Assembly (NCBI GenBank): GCA_028274925.1
Contig: JAQCNR010000120.1
Coordinates: 1 to 5,456, forward strand
Source: Halovenus sp.
GTDB taxonomy: Archaea; Halobacteriota; Halobacteria; Halobacteriales; Haloarculaceae
Reading direction: 5' to 3'
DNA length: 5,456 nucleotides
The number at the start of each line of letters is the position of its first letter. The first letter of the stretch is position 1. Position numbers and translations under genes: made by a program. The notes below the pieces were generated by a model. That model was given only the letters and a program-made list of their open reading frames with translations. It was not told where the DNA came from and ran no database searches. Shown here in pieces: positions 1 through 5,435 of this stretch.

Positions 1-92
1 GGTGGGTATAATTTCGCCGAATATCTGGATGAATGACCAATATATGCCACGATACAATGAATATAAGGTTATATACCGTTCAGAAATATGGC

Positions 93-119
93 CGTTTGTC
101 CGTTTATTTCGGACAAATG
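93..119. repeat. Inverted repeat, possible hairpin or operator
   Basis: TTTGTCCG at 95-102 is the exact reverse complement of CGGACAAA at 110-117, separated by the 7-base loop TTTATTT. In RNA the stem could extend by a G-U pair (94/118) and a C-G pair (93/119). It lies in the AT-rich region without a gene and could be an operator for a gene beyond the left edge or part of a transcript end. An 8-bp dyad with a short loop is expected roughly once by chance in a window this size, so function is uncertain. Confidence 0.45.
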
Positions 120-299
120 TCTGGTCAGATTCCGCCCCAACCACCCGGAGAGTCTTGCTCGCGGTGATGTAGCCGGCATTGGGGCTGCAGAGATCAGCCT
201 TTTCGGTGCTATATCGCCAGGCGTGTGTACGTAGCGCCCCTCAGACGGCAGAATTCGTATTTCTCGGCCACTAATAGACGTTTGTCTACCTCGGTCGAG

Positions 300-304
300 A
301 AAAA
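300..304 (-). terminator. Short T-tract after the PII gene
   Basis: Read on the minus strand, TTTTT begins 12 bases after the PII stop codon. Archaeal transcription often ends at T-rich stretches without a preceding hairpin. At five T residues this is a minimal candidate. Confidence 0.3.
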
Positions 305-316
305 GTGGGTGTGCAG

Positions 317-859
317 TCAGACTGCCTCGGGGCCACGGTCACCAGTGCGAATCTGTCGTGCGTCCCGGACGGGGAGGACGAAAATCTTGCCGTCACCGGG
401 CTCACCCGTGTATGCTGTGTCTGCAATCGCGTCGACCACCCGTTCTGTTGGGACATCGGCGACGACACACTCGACTTTGACTCGTCTGTGGAGGTCGACA
501 CTGTACTCCTCACCGCGCCACTGGCTCTTTTTCGGTGGCTGTGAGCCACGTCCAGAGACACTCGAGACTGTTATCGACGGCGTGCTCGCTTCTGCGAGAC
601 CCCGCTTGACATCGCCGAGTTTGTCGGGTCGGATGTAGGCGACGACCATCTCGATTCCGCTGTCGACGCTACCCCGACCGGCCTCCACCCCGCCGTCTGT
701 TGCTGGCTGCCGCGGCTGGTCGACTGAGTTGTGAGTGGCTCTTGCGAGCGTCCACAGGCCGACGACCCCAAGCACTGTCCAGAGTACGGCAGCTACGACG
801 ACAATCGCTTCCGGTATTGACCCCCTGAGACTGGCGCTGAGTGTGAGTGCCTGTATCAT
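317..859 (-). CDS. Membrane-anchored PII-family (GlnB/GlnK-like) signal protein
   Basis: PII proteins are trimeric cytoplasmic sensors that bind ATP/ADP and 2-oxoglutarate and control nitrogen transporters or enzymes. Residues 71-180 align without gaps to E. coli GlnB, as recalled from memory: the start MVVAYIRPDKLGDV, the T-loop ending WRGEEY (115-119 region), the C-terminal signature TGEPGDGKIFV (151-161) and IRTG (170-173). Gln107 (GlnB Gln39), Tyr119 (Tyr51), Lys158 (Lys90) and Arg171 (Arg103) are kept. GlnB Arg38, Tyr46, Lys58 and Arg101 are replaced by Ser106, Trp114, Arg126 and Gln169. Unlike the usual ~112-residue family members, this one has about 70 extra N-terminal residues: a hydrophobic helix at roughly 16-38 and a polar linker at 41-70. 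Charge distribution suggests the PII domain is cytoplasmic. The ATG at 859 is preceded by GAGGAG, although very close to it. An internal ATG (649) would give an ordinary PII but has a weaker ribosome site. No ammonium transporter gene is adjacent. The PII identity is firm; the anchor is inferred. Confidence 0.9.
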   Translation of the reverse strand: MIQALTLSASLRGSIPEAIVVVAAVLWTVLGVVGLWTLARATHNSVDQPRQPATDGGVEAGRGSVDSGIEMVVAYIRPDKLGDVKRGLAEASTPSITVSSVSGRGSQPPKKSQWRGEEYSVDLHRRVKVECVVADVPTERVVDAIADTAYTGEPGDGKIFVLPVRDARQIRTGDRGPEAV

Positions 860-1045
860 CTCCTCACTTCCCCTCGTCGTCTATGTTTGACCAATATGTC
901 TCCTGATAATCGCGGGTTCGGTTGCATCCTTGTCGATTCGTGTACACCTGTCTCAATAAACATTGGCTCGATGAACACTGCGCTGCCTTCGTGTCGCTGA
1001 AACCACAATGTACGATATAAGATGCCTGAAATCAAATTTGAGAAA

Positions 1046-1059
1046 GCCTTAAACAAGGC
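1046..1059. repeat. Small perfect inverted repeat
   Basis: GCCTT at 1046-1050 and AAGGC at 1055-1059 are separated by AAAC. The dyad covers a TTTAAG sequence on the minus strand that could itself be a TATA element, so a bound regulator could compete with promoter recognition. A 5-bp dyad is common by chance, so this is a weak call. Confidence 0.25.
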
Positions 1060-1129
1060 AGTAATATAATAACGCACACGAACTACGCTGTTATAGAATT
1101 AAATTTTCAGGAATTGTCGGGCGATCTGA

Positions 1130-1148
1130 ATAAATAATTTAAATAAAC
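1130..1148 (+). promoter_or_regulatory. Candidate promoter for small ORF and kinase
   Basis: A continuous A/T block (ATAAATAATTTAAATAAAC) ends one base before the small ORF start. It resembles a haloarchaeal TATA region. If it is the TATA box, transcription would start about 25 bases further on, inside the small ORF, which would favour the kinase alone being translated. A second candidate, TTATAG at 1091-1096, would place the start near 1120 and include the small ORF. The sequence does not decide between them. Confidence 0.35.
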
Positions 1149-1149
1149 T

Positions 1150-1347
1150 ATGGGCGACGAAACCTCATCGCACATCGACGACACGGACCGGCGGACGCTA
1201 GTCAACGCACAGGACGCAGTACAGGTCGTTCGGACGACCTCAGAATCGGTCGAAAATCGAGACCTCACGCTGCGGAGCTCACCCACGGGCTCTGCACCGC
1301 CACGCCCGCTCCCCGCGACGAACACCCCCTGTCTCTCCCCGCGGTGA
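1150..1347 (+). CDS. Possible small protein upstream of the kinase
   Basis: This is a 65-residue frame starting at ATG and ending at TGA seven bases before the kinase start. Its first ~45 codons use mostly G or C at the third position and encode an acidic, haloarchaeal-looking segment (MGDETSSHIDDTDRR, then a probable helix NAQDAVQVVRTTSESVENRD). The last ~20 residues are rich in Pro, Ser and Thr and look less protein-like. I recognise no domain. The GGTGA at its stop codon could serve as ribosome site for the kinase, so the two might be translationally coupled. There is no Shine-Dalgarno upstream of its own ATG. It could also be a 5' leader of the kinase mRNA or a decayed gene fragment. Confidence 0.4.
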   Translation: MGDETSSHIDDTDRRTLVNAQDAVQVVRTTSESVENRDLTLRSSPTGSAPPRPLPATNTPCLSPR

Positions 1348-1354
1348 TTAACCG

Positions 1355-2413
1355 ATGGCCCCACCCGACCACACGCGCAGTGGTCAACCACCGGCCCAGA
1401 GTGACGGCACGTCAGACCGCTTTGGCCATCTCTTCGACCTGATCGGCGACGCAGTTATCGAACTCGAATTCGTCGACACGACGCCAATCGTCCGGGCCGT
1501 CAACCCCGCCTTCGAGGATATCTTTGGCTACGACCGACAGCAGGTGCTCGGCGAGTCACTCAACGAGTACATCATCCCGGAGGCTCGCGGCACCGACGCG
1601 AACGCCTTCGACGAGCGGACGGCCGCTGGCAAATCGAACCACGCGATTGTCCGCCGCCGCACGACCACCGGCATCCGAGAGTTTCTCTACCGTGGGGTTC
1701 CCTACGAGCGCGAAGATGGCCGCCGCTTTGGCTTTGCCATCTACTCTGATATCACCGAACAGCGAACCTACGAACGCCACATCAAGGTGATTCACCGCAT
1801 TCTCCGGCACAACCTCCGGAACGAACTCTCGGTCATCCTCGGGACAGCACAGTTGCTCGAATCTGACGCCGACCGTGAGTCTGTCAAGTCACGAGCGGCG
1901 ACAATAACCAAACACGCGCACGAACTCGCGAGCATCGGGAAAGAGGCACAGACGCTGGAAGGTCTGTTGACTGACGACCGCCAGCCTGAACGCCGTGATG
2001 TTGTGCCGATGTGTGTCGACGCCGCTGAAGCAGTCCGGGGTCGCACCACGGGAACGGTCGAACTTGAGCTTCCTGACCGCCTCCGACTACTGGCGGTGCC
2101 TGAACTCTCGACAGCACTCGAAGCGCTGATCGAAAACGGGCTCGTCCACAACGACAACGAGAACCCAACAGTGTGCGTCCGCAGTGGGTACGAGGCCAAA
2201 CGGGCTGCCATCGAGATTGCCGACAACGGCCTCGGAATCCCCGAGTCCGAGCGCGAACCTGTTTTCGCCGACGGCCAGATCACCCAGCTTCAGCACGGCA
2301 CGGGACTTGGGCTGTGGCTGGCTCGCTGCACGGCCGAAGTCTGTGACGGCCACCTCGAATACGACCGCGTAGATGGCTGGACGGTTGTTCGCCTCGTCTT
2401 GCGACCGACGTAG
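1355..2413 (+). CDS. PAS-domain sensor histidine kinase, soluble
   Basis: This is a 352-residue two-component sensor kinase: it would autophosphorylate on His and pass phosphate to a response regulator. A PAS sensor domain covers about 22-138 (FDLIGDAVIELE through VNPAFEDIFGYDRQQVLG to FAIYSDITEQR). The dimerisation/phosphoacceptor helix has the archaeal form ILRHNLRNELSVILGTAQLL, with His152 the likely phosphorylated residue. The HATPase_c domain runs from about 215 to 350, with an N box (ALEALIENGLVHN, Asn261), G1 box (DNGLGIP, 290-296), EPVF at 301-304 and G2 box (HGTGLGLWLAR, 314-324). There are no membrane helices, so it should sense a cytoplasmic signal. The start is the earliest possible, since an in-frame TAA lies one codon upstream of the ATG. 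No response regulator gene is in the window. Family assignment is secure; the signal and partner are unknown. Confidence 0.95.
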   Translation: MAPPDHTRSGQPPAQSDGTSDRFGHLFDLIGDAVIELEFVDTTPIVRAVNPAFEDIFGYDRQQVLGESLNEYIIPEARGTDANAFDERTAAGKSNHAIVRRRTTTGIREFLYRGVPYEREDGRRFGFAIYSDITEQRTYERHIKVIHRILRHNLRNELSVILGTAQLLESDADRESVKSRAATITKHAHELASIGKEAQTLEGLLTDDRQPERRDVVPMCVDAAEAVRGRTTGTVELELPDRLRLLAVPELSTALEALIENGLVHNDNENPTVCVRSGYEAKRAAIEIADNGLGIPESEREPVFADGQITQLQHGTGLGLWLARCTAEVCDGHLEYDRVDGWTVVRLVLRPT

Positions 2414-2416
2414 GTA

Positions 2417-2421
2417 TTTTT
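2417..2421 (+). terminator. Short T-tract after the kinase stop
   Basis: TTTTT lies four bases after the kinase TAG and is preceded by GGTA. T-rich stretches of this kind can end archaeal transcripts. It precedes a separate TATA element for the next gene, which fits a transcript boundary, but five T residues is a minimal signal. Confidence 0.3.
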
Positions 2422-2444
2422 CCAGCAGAGTCGTCAGTGAGAAA

Positions 2445-2451
2445 ATATATA
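2445..2451 (+). promoter_or_regulatory. TATA box for the propeller/membrane-protein operon
   Basis: ATATATA, preceded by GAGAAA that could act as a purine-rich BRE, is centred about 29 bases upstream of the ATG at 2477. That spacing matches a leaderless or very short-leader haloarchaeal transcript, which agrees with the absence of a Shine-Dalgarno sequence before the ATG. Confidence 0.6.
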
Positions 2452-2476
2452 CACGACCGGTTTATTTGCTGTCACA

Positions 2477-3700
2477 ATGCCCTCCAGACGAGCAGTGCTC
2501 GCCGGGAGTGGCGGCGGCTTCGCCGCCCTGTTCGGCGGCATGTTCGGGTTGGACCGCTGGCAGCCGGAGTCCTCACGGCTGGACTGGCCAATGGTCCGGT
2601 GTGACGCTGCCGGCACGTCGGCCCACCCAGAGCTGAGCGGGCCGAAAACAAACCCAACTGTCCGCTGGCACACAGAGACCGAGAGGGATCTGCAACTCAT
2701 CCGTGTCGGGTCGACGCTGTACGGCACCGGATTCACCGGGTTCGTCGCTATCGACGCTGACAGCGGCACGGTGCGGTTTCGAGCGCCTGTCACGCGATCA
2801 ATAGGCCCGCCCGTTCGGGCCGAGGCGTTGAGCTACGACACGCCCACCATTGGTGTTCGGACGAGAGAGAACTGTGTGGGATACAATGCTGGCGGTGGAC
2901 TCCTCGACACGTCGTTTGGCAGTCAGCGGTGGCGTTCGCCGGACAGTACCGCGGGCCGAGGACTGACCAACCCAAGGGAGTCACCTCGAGCACCGGGAAA
3001 TTGGGTGGACTGGCTCTGGGGAACGCCAGTCGCAAACAATGGGACGCTGTACACGCCGACAGGTCACGGCGGAATTGTCGCCCTCGACGCAAACGACGGA
3101 CGGCCGCTGTGGCACTGGCAACGGGAGTCACTCGGCCCAGTGTCTCGACCTGTCGTTCACGACGAGACGGTCTGGTTCGCCAGTACCGATACCGTCGTTG
3201 CGCTTCAGGCCACTGATGGTGAGCACCTGTGGAGTCGTTCGCTCGATTACAGACTCCGGCCGCCAACGGCGACGGATTCACAACTACTCGTTCCGCACGG
3301 TGAGGGACTCACTGCGCTGCATCCCGATGGAACTGTTAGCTGGGAACGAACTTTCGACTATAAGACCCATGCATCATCGCGGGTAGCAGTGGCTGACAAT
3401 GTCGTCATCTTTGGATCCCACGAAACGCTCTATGCGCTCGACGCAGCCACTGGCGCGACGCTGTGGACCAGACCAGAGCACACTCTGCCGCCGGTCATCG
3501 CTGACGGTATCGTCTACACCAGCAACGGCCGCCAGATCAGTGCTCTCGATATCGACACTGGTGAGAGACAGTTCACCTGGGGCACGTACTCCCTGCGGGA
3601 GCGGTATTCAGCGCATGGGCAGTTCGAGCCAGTTCTCGTCGGTGACGGTCGTGTATATGTCAGTGCTGGGAGCCATCTCTTTGCGCTGGAGGAACCATGA
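2477..3700 (+). CDS. Tat-type exported PQQ-repeat beta-propeller protein
   Basis: This 407-residue protein is a PQQ-like (BamB/quinoprotein-type) beta-propeller, probably acting outside the membrane. The N-terminus PSRRAVLAG followed by a Gly/Ala-rich hydrophobic stretch to about residue 25 is a Tat-type signal or anchor; no lipobox Cys is present. After WPMVRCDAAGTS, propeller motifs of the form xALDxxxGxxxW recur at about 90-101, 201-212, 241-252, 278-289, 318-330 and 354-366, with LFALEEP closing the C-terminus. A degenerate blade is likely at 125-152 (GYNAGGG, QRW), followed by an insertion at about 153-180. Counting it, and pairing the last strand with the N-terminal VRWHTE, suggests eight blades. 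I see no evident catalytic residues or cofactor ligand set, so a binding or scaffold role is as likely as enzyme activity. It overlaps the next gene by four bases, implying one operon. Fold is confident; substrate is unknown. Confidence 0.92.
   Translation: MPSRRAVLAGSGGGFAALFGGMFGLDRWQPESSRLDWPMVRCDAAGTSAHPELSGPKTNPTVRWHTETERDLQLIRVGSTLYGTGFTGFVAIDADSGTVRFRAPVTRSIGPPVRAEALSYDTPTIGVRTRENCVGYNAGGGLLDTSFGSQRWRSPDSTAGRGLTNPRESPRAPGNWVDWLWGTPVANNGTLYTPTGHGGIVALDANDGRPLWHWQRESLGPVSRPVVHDETVWFASTDTVVALQATDGEHLWSRSLDYRLRPPTATDSQLLVPHGEGLTALHPDGTVSWERTFDYKTHASSRVAVADNVVIFGSHETLYALDAATGATLWTRPEHTLPPVIADGIVYTSNGRQISALDIDTGERQFTWGTYSLRERYSAHGQFEPVLVGDGRVYVSAGSHLFALEEP
3688..3692 (+). promoter_or_regulatory. 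Ribosome binding site of the membrane protein
   Basis: GGAGG sits four bases before the ATG at 3697, inside the end of the propeller gene. It is the clearest Shine-Dalgarno sequence in the window, fixes this start, and supports coupled translation at the ATGA overlap. Confidence 0.75.
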
Positions 3701-4482
3701 CTGAAGATACTGACGCCCGGACCGCACCGGAGACGACACCCACGGCGACGCTCAGCAGACTCATTCGCCGAGTCAGGGCCCGCCTCGTCGACGACCCGCT
3801 GCTGTGTGTCCCGTTTTTGCTCGCCGGCGTCGCCCTGAGTCTCATCGACGAACTCCGCCGCCACGACCCAGTCCCGGCCCGTTCGTTGGTGGGCATACAC
3901 AGGCTCGATTTCAGCCTCGAACTGGTGCTCATCCCGAGCGGCTCACGGGGTGTGAGGCGGATTCTCGGTGGGCTGACCGACCTCCAACCGCGACTATTGC
4001 TGTGGGCGCTGGGGCTCGAAACTGCCGCGCTCGGTATCGTTGCCCTCGCCGGCTACCTCACCCTGGCTCGGGCGCTCGACACTGGCTGGTCGGCGACGAG
4101 CGCCGGAACGTATCTACTCTACGTGGCTCTCACAACCGGCGTGTTCTGGATTATCGGCCCGCTCTATGTCAATCTCCCGCTCTTTCTGGTTATGCTGTGG
4201 GGTCCGTTCGTGGCGCTGTGGTTTCTGGGCCTCGTCCGGTTGTTCGCTGTCCCGGCCGCGGTTGTGAACGGGCAGAGTCTTCTCGACGCAGCCCGATGGA
4301 GTAATGATGCTGTCGATAACCGCGAATGGGCACACCTCGCTCTTGTCACGTTCTTCGGCGTCTTATTGTGGCTGGCCGAACTGTTGTCTGTTGGGTCGAC
4401 GCTGATTAGCTTCGCCGTCGTCGGTCCGCTCCACGCAGTCGCCGTTGCAGTGGTTTCTGAGACTAGAACAGTTTCCGAATAA
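3697..4482 (+). CDS. Polytopic membrane protein of unknown function
   Basis: This 261-residue protein has a polar, acidic-then-basic N-terminus (1-31) followed by about six hydrophobic segments at roughly 33-51, 98-124, 137-155, 157-190 (long, perhaps two), 212-231 and 233-254. A Pro-rich break and FAVPAAVVNGQSLLDAARWS (183-202) resembles the loop seen in several haloarchaeal DUF-type multi-helix proteins, where a VP-AVV stretch precedes a short amphipathic helix, but I cannot name the family. The polar loop at 52-97 contains several Arg and one His. The start codon overlaps the propeller stop (ATGA) and has a GGAGG ribosome site. The gene is probably made stoichiometrically with the propeller and may anchor or work with it. 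Its 3' end overlaps the convergent reductase gene by 20 bases. I see no known transporter or enzyme motif. Confidence 0.85.
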   Translation: MTEDTDARTAPETTPTATLSRLIRRVRARLVDDPLLCVPFLLAGVALSLIDELRRHDPVPARSLVGIHRLDFSLELVLIPSGSRGVRRILGGLTDLQPRLLLWALGLETAALGIVALAGYLTLARALDTGWSATSAGTYLLYVALTTGVFWIIGPLYVNLPLFLVMLWGPFVALWFLGLVRLFAVPAAVVNGQSLLDAARWSNDAVDNREWAHLALVTFFGVLLWLAELLSVGSTLISFAVVGPLHAVAVAVVSETRTVSE

Positions 4483-5287
4483 CCCCAAAGATGCCGTCAC
4501 GTAGCCGGTCCGGCAGGAACCGAGTATAGGCTGTCAGTTTTGCGAACCCACCCACTGGGTACCGCGGTTCGGGGTCGCTGAGCGAGGCGGCGTCGTGAAT
4601 CACCGTCGCGACTTCTTCAGCTTCGAGCGCAAACGGCAACGAGTTCGCGGTCAGCGTCGCGTCCTCGATGGCCTCGTACACCCAGCCGTACTCCCGAGTC
4701 TGGGGTAGCTCTGCCATCTCGTCCTCGGCACGGCCGCTGAACTCCGTCTTGACTGGACCGGGCTGGACGACGACGATATCGATACCGAGGTCAGCAACCT
4801 CTGCCCGGAGTGCGTCACTCATCGCTTCCAGCGCGAACTTCGAGCCAGCGTAAGGACCGGCCCCTGGTGTCGAGATTCGCCCGTAGACAGAGGAAACGTT
4901 GACAATCGTACCGTCGCCCTGCCCACGCATCAGCGGCAGCACCTCGCGGGTGAGTCGATGCGGCCCGAAGACGTTCACCTCGAACTGCTCGCGGACTCGC
5001 TTGGTCGAGATGTCCTCGAGTGGGCCGTACTGTGCAAAGCCAGCGTTGTTGACCAGACAGTCCAACCGACCAGCCTCCTCGTCGATTCGGGAGACGACGC
5101 GCTCGATATCACTCGCCTTCGTCACGTCGAGTTCGGCAGTGTGGCAGCCAGCCTCGCCCAACTCGGCAATGTCAGATTCGGTGCGTGCCGTCGCGTACAC
5201 CTCCCACTCCTCGTCGAGAAAGGCCTCGGCGCTCGCGCGGCCGATTCCCGACGAACAACCCGTGATGAGTACCGTCTTGTTTGGCAT
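4463..5287 (-). CDS. Classical short-chain dehydrogenase/reductase (SDR)
   Basis: This is a 274-residue NAD(P)-dependent oxidoreductase with a Rossmann fold. Visible motifs, counting from the ATG at 5287: the cofactor loop TGCSSGIG (9-16), Arg35 after the second strand (YATAR), which favours NADP(H), LDVT (53-56), NNAG (80-83), Asn105, catalytic Ser133 (NVSS), Tyr146 and Lys150 (YAGSK), and the PG motif (VQPGPVKTEF, 175-184). The C-terminal part, with RYPVGGFAKLTAYTRFLPDRLRD, resembles the 17-beta-hydroxysteroid-dehydrogenase-like SDR group, but substrate prediction is not reliable. A GTG at 5308 would add seven residues. ATG 5287 is preferred because the protein then begins just before the first Rossmann strand and the upstream TATA-like element lies at the right distance. 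It is transcribed alone and converges on the membrane protein gene. Confidence 0.95.
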   Translation of the reverse strand: MPNKTVLITGCSSGIGRASAEAFLDEEWEVYATARTESDIAELGEAGCHTAELDVTKASDIERVVSRIDEEAGRLDCLVNNAGFAQYGPLEDISTKRVREQFEVNVFGPHRLTREVLPLMRGQGDGTIVNVSSVYGRISTPGAGPYAGSKFALEAMSDALRAEVADLGIDIVVVQPGPVKTEFSGRAEDEMAELPQTREYGWVYEAIEDATLTANSLPFALEAEEVATVIHDAASLSDPEPRYPVGGFAKLTAYTRFLPDRLRDGIFGVIRKLF

Positions 5288-5289
5288 AC

Positions 5290-5305
5290 CCGGCCCGATG
5301 GCCGG
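5290..5305. repeat. GC-rich dyad just upstream of the reductase start
   Basis: CCGGCC at 5290-5295 and GGCCGG at 5300-5305 form a perfect 6-bp dyad with a 4-base loop, three bases upstream of the reductase ATG and downstream of the TATA-like element. It could be an operator covering the transcription start or, if the leader is longer, a hairpin that occludes the start. GC-rich dyads of this size are common by chance in this genome type. Confidence 0.35.
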
Positions 5306-5311
5306 CACGGT

Positions 5312-5319
5312 GTTAAGTA
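5312..5319 (-). promoter_or_regulatory. TATA-like element of the reductase gene
   Basis: On the minus strand TACTTAAC is centred about 28 bases upstream of the ATG at 5287, fitting a leaderless or short-leader transcript. It would be only a few bases from the alternative GTG at 5308, which argues against that start. Confidence 0.5.
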
Positions 5320-5360
5320 CCTGGCATCTCTGTTCGGGAGTGTTTGGTGTTTCAGGGTTT

Positions 5361-5396
5361 GGTGGAGTTTTGACCGGAGTTGATGACGTTTTGACC
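5361..5396. repeat. Imperfect direct repeat with 21-base period
   Basis: GGTGGAGTTTTGACC at 5361-5375 and GATGACGTTTTGACC at 5382-5396 match at 12 of 15 positions, the last nine being identical (GTTTTGACC). The 21-base period is two helical turns, so both copies would face the same side of the DNA. It lies about 75-110 bases upstream of the reductase start and could be a regulator binding site, for the reductase or for a gene beyond the right edge. Confidence 0.4.
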
Positions 5397-5403
5397 TACA
5401 ACA

Positions 5404-5435
5404 ACCAGAAAGCCCCTCCCTTTCAGTCCCACCCT
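5404..5435. other. C-rich patch of unknown nature
   Basis: A strongly asymmetric C/T-rich patch on the plus strand holds CCAGAAAGCCCCTCC followed by CTTTCAGTCCCACCC. GAAAG (5408-5412) and CTTTC (5420-5424) could pair around the 7-base loop CCCCTCC. It does not look coding. The wording is reminiscent of a short element I have a vague memory of in haloarchaeal intergenic regions, but I cannot confirm this from the sequence. Confidence 0.25.

Larger units (their letters stand above)
1..316. other. Non-coding stretch left of the PII gene
   Basis: No gene is supported here. Positions 1-120 are AT-rich, with several TATA-like stretches (for example around 43-47 and 61-78) that could serve as promoters in either direction, including for a gene beyond the left edge. 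One frame is open from the left edge to a TAG at 170-172 (about 56 codons), but it uses ATA and other AT-ending codons unlike the neighbouring genes and matches no family I recognise. Another frame ends after 11 codons at a TGA at 34-36 and could be the tail of an upstream gene. Neither can be called. Positions 120-316 are more GC-rich and hold a weak 5-bp inverted repeat at 275-288 (TAGAC / GTCTA). Confidence 0.5.
860..1149. other. AT-rich divergent intergenic region
   Basis: This 290-base gap separates the leftward PII gene from the rightward small ORF and kinase. Its right two-thirds is clearly more AT-rich than the genes. TATA-like stretches occur for both directions: CTTATATC on the minus strand at 1014-1021, TTATAG at 1091-1096 and an A/T block at 1130-1148 on the plus strand. 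A leftward transcript from near 990 would have a long leader to the PII start, whereas an ATATTGG stretch at 891-897 would give a short one. A 73-codon minus-strand frame (856-1077) overlaps the PII start by four bases but is basic, AT-codon-rich and unlike any family I know, so it is not called. Confidence 0.6.

Noticed and set aside
1..36. Eleven codons (GGYNFAEYLDE then TGA) that could be the tail of an upstream gene
   Set aside because: They are too short to support without the preceding sequence, although the composition is compatible with a haloarchaeal C-terminus.
2..172. Frame open from the left edge for about 56 codons
   Set aside because: It uses codons such as ATA that the clear genes avoid, has no recognisable motif, and an open stretch of this length occurs by chance several percent of the time in a single frame of such sequence.
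225..638. Long plus-strand frame opposite the PII gene
   Set aside because: It is the complement of a gene with a clear family signature, and its product is basic, Ser/Arg-rich and without motifs.
34..897. TGACCAATAT occurring at 34-43 and 888-897
   Set aside because: Several pairs of identical 10-mers are expected by chance in a window of this length, so the match is not evidence of a shared regulator site.
856..1077. 73-codon minus-strand frame overlapping the PII start by four bases (ATGA)
   Set aside because: It is basic and rich in AT-ending codons, lies in an AT-rich intergenic region, and its product resembles no known family. The overlap arises because the PII ribosome site region happens to be open in that frame.
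2790..3281. 163-codon minus-strand frame inside the propeller gene
   Set aside because: It is a shadow frame of a GC-rich coding sequence; the product is Arg/Pro/Cys-rich with no domain.
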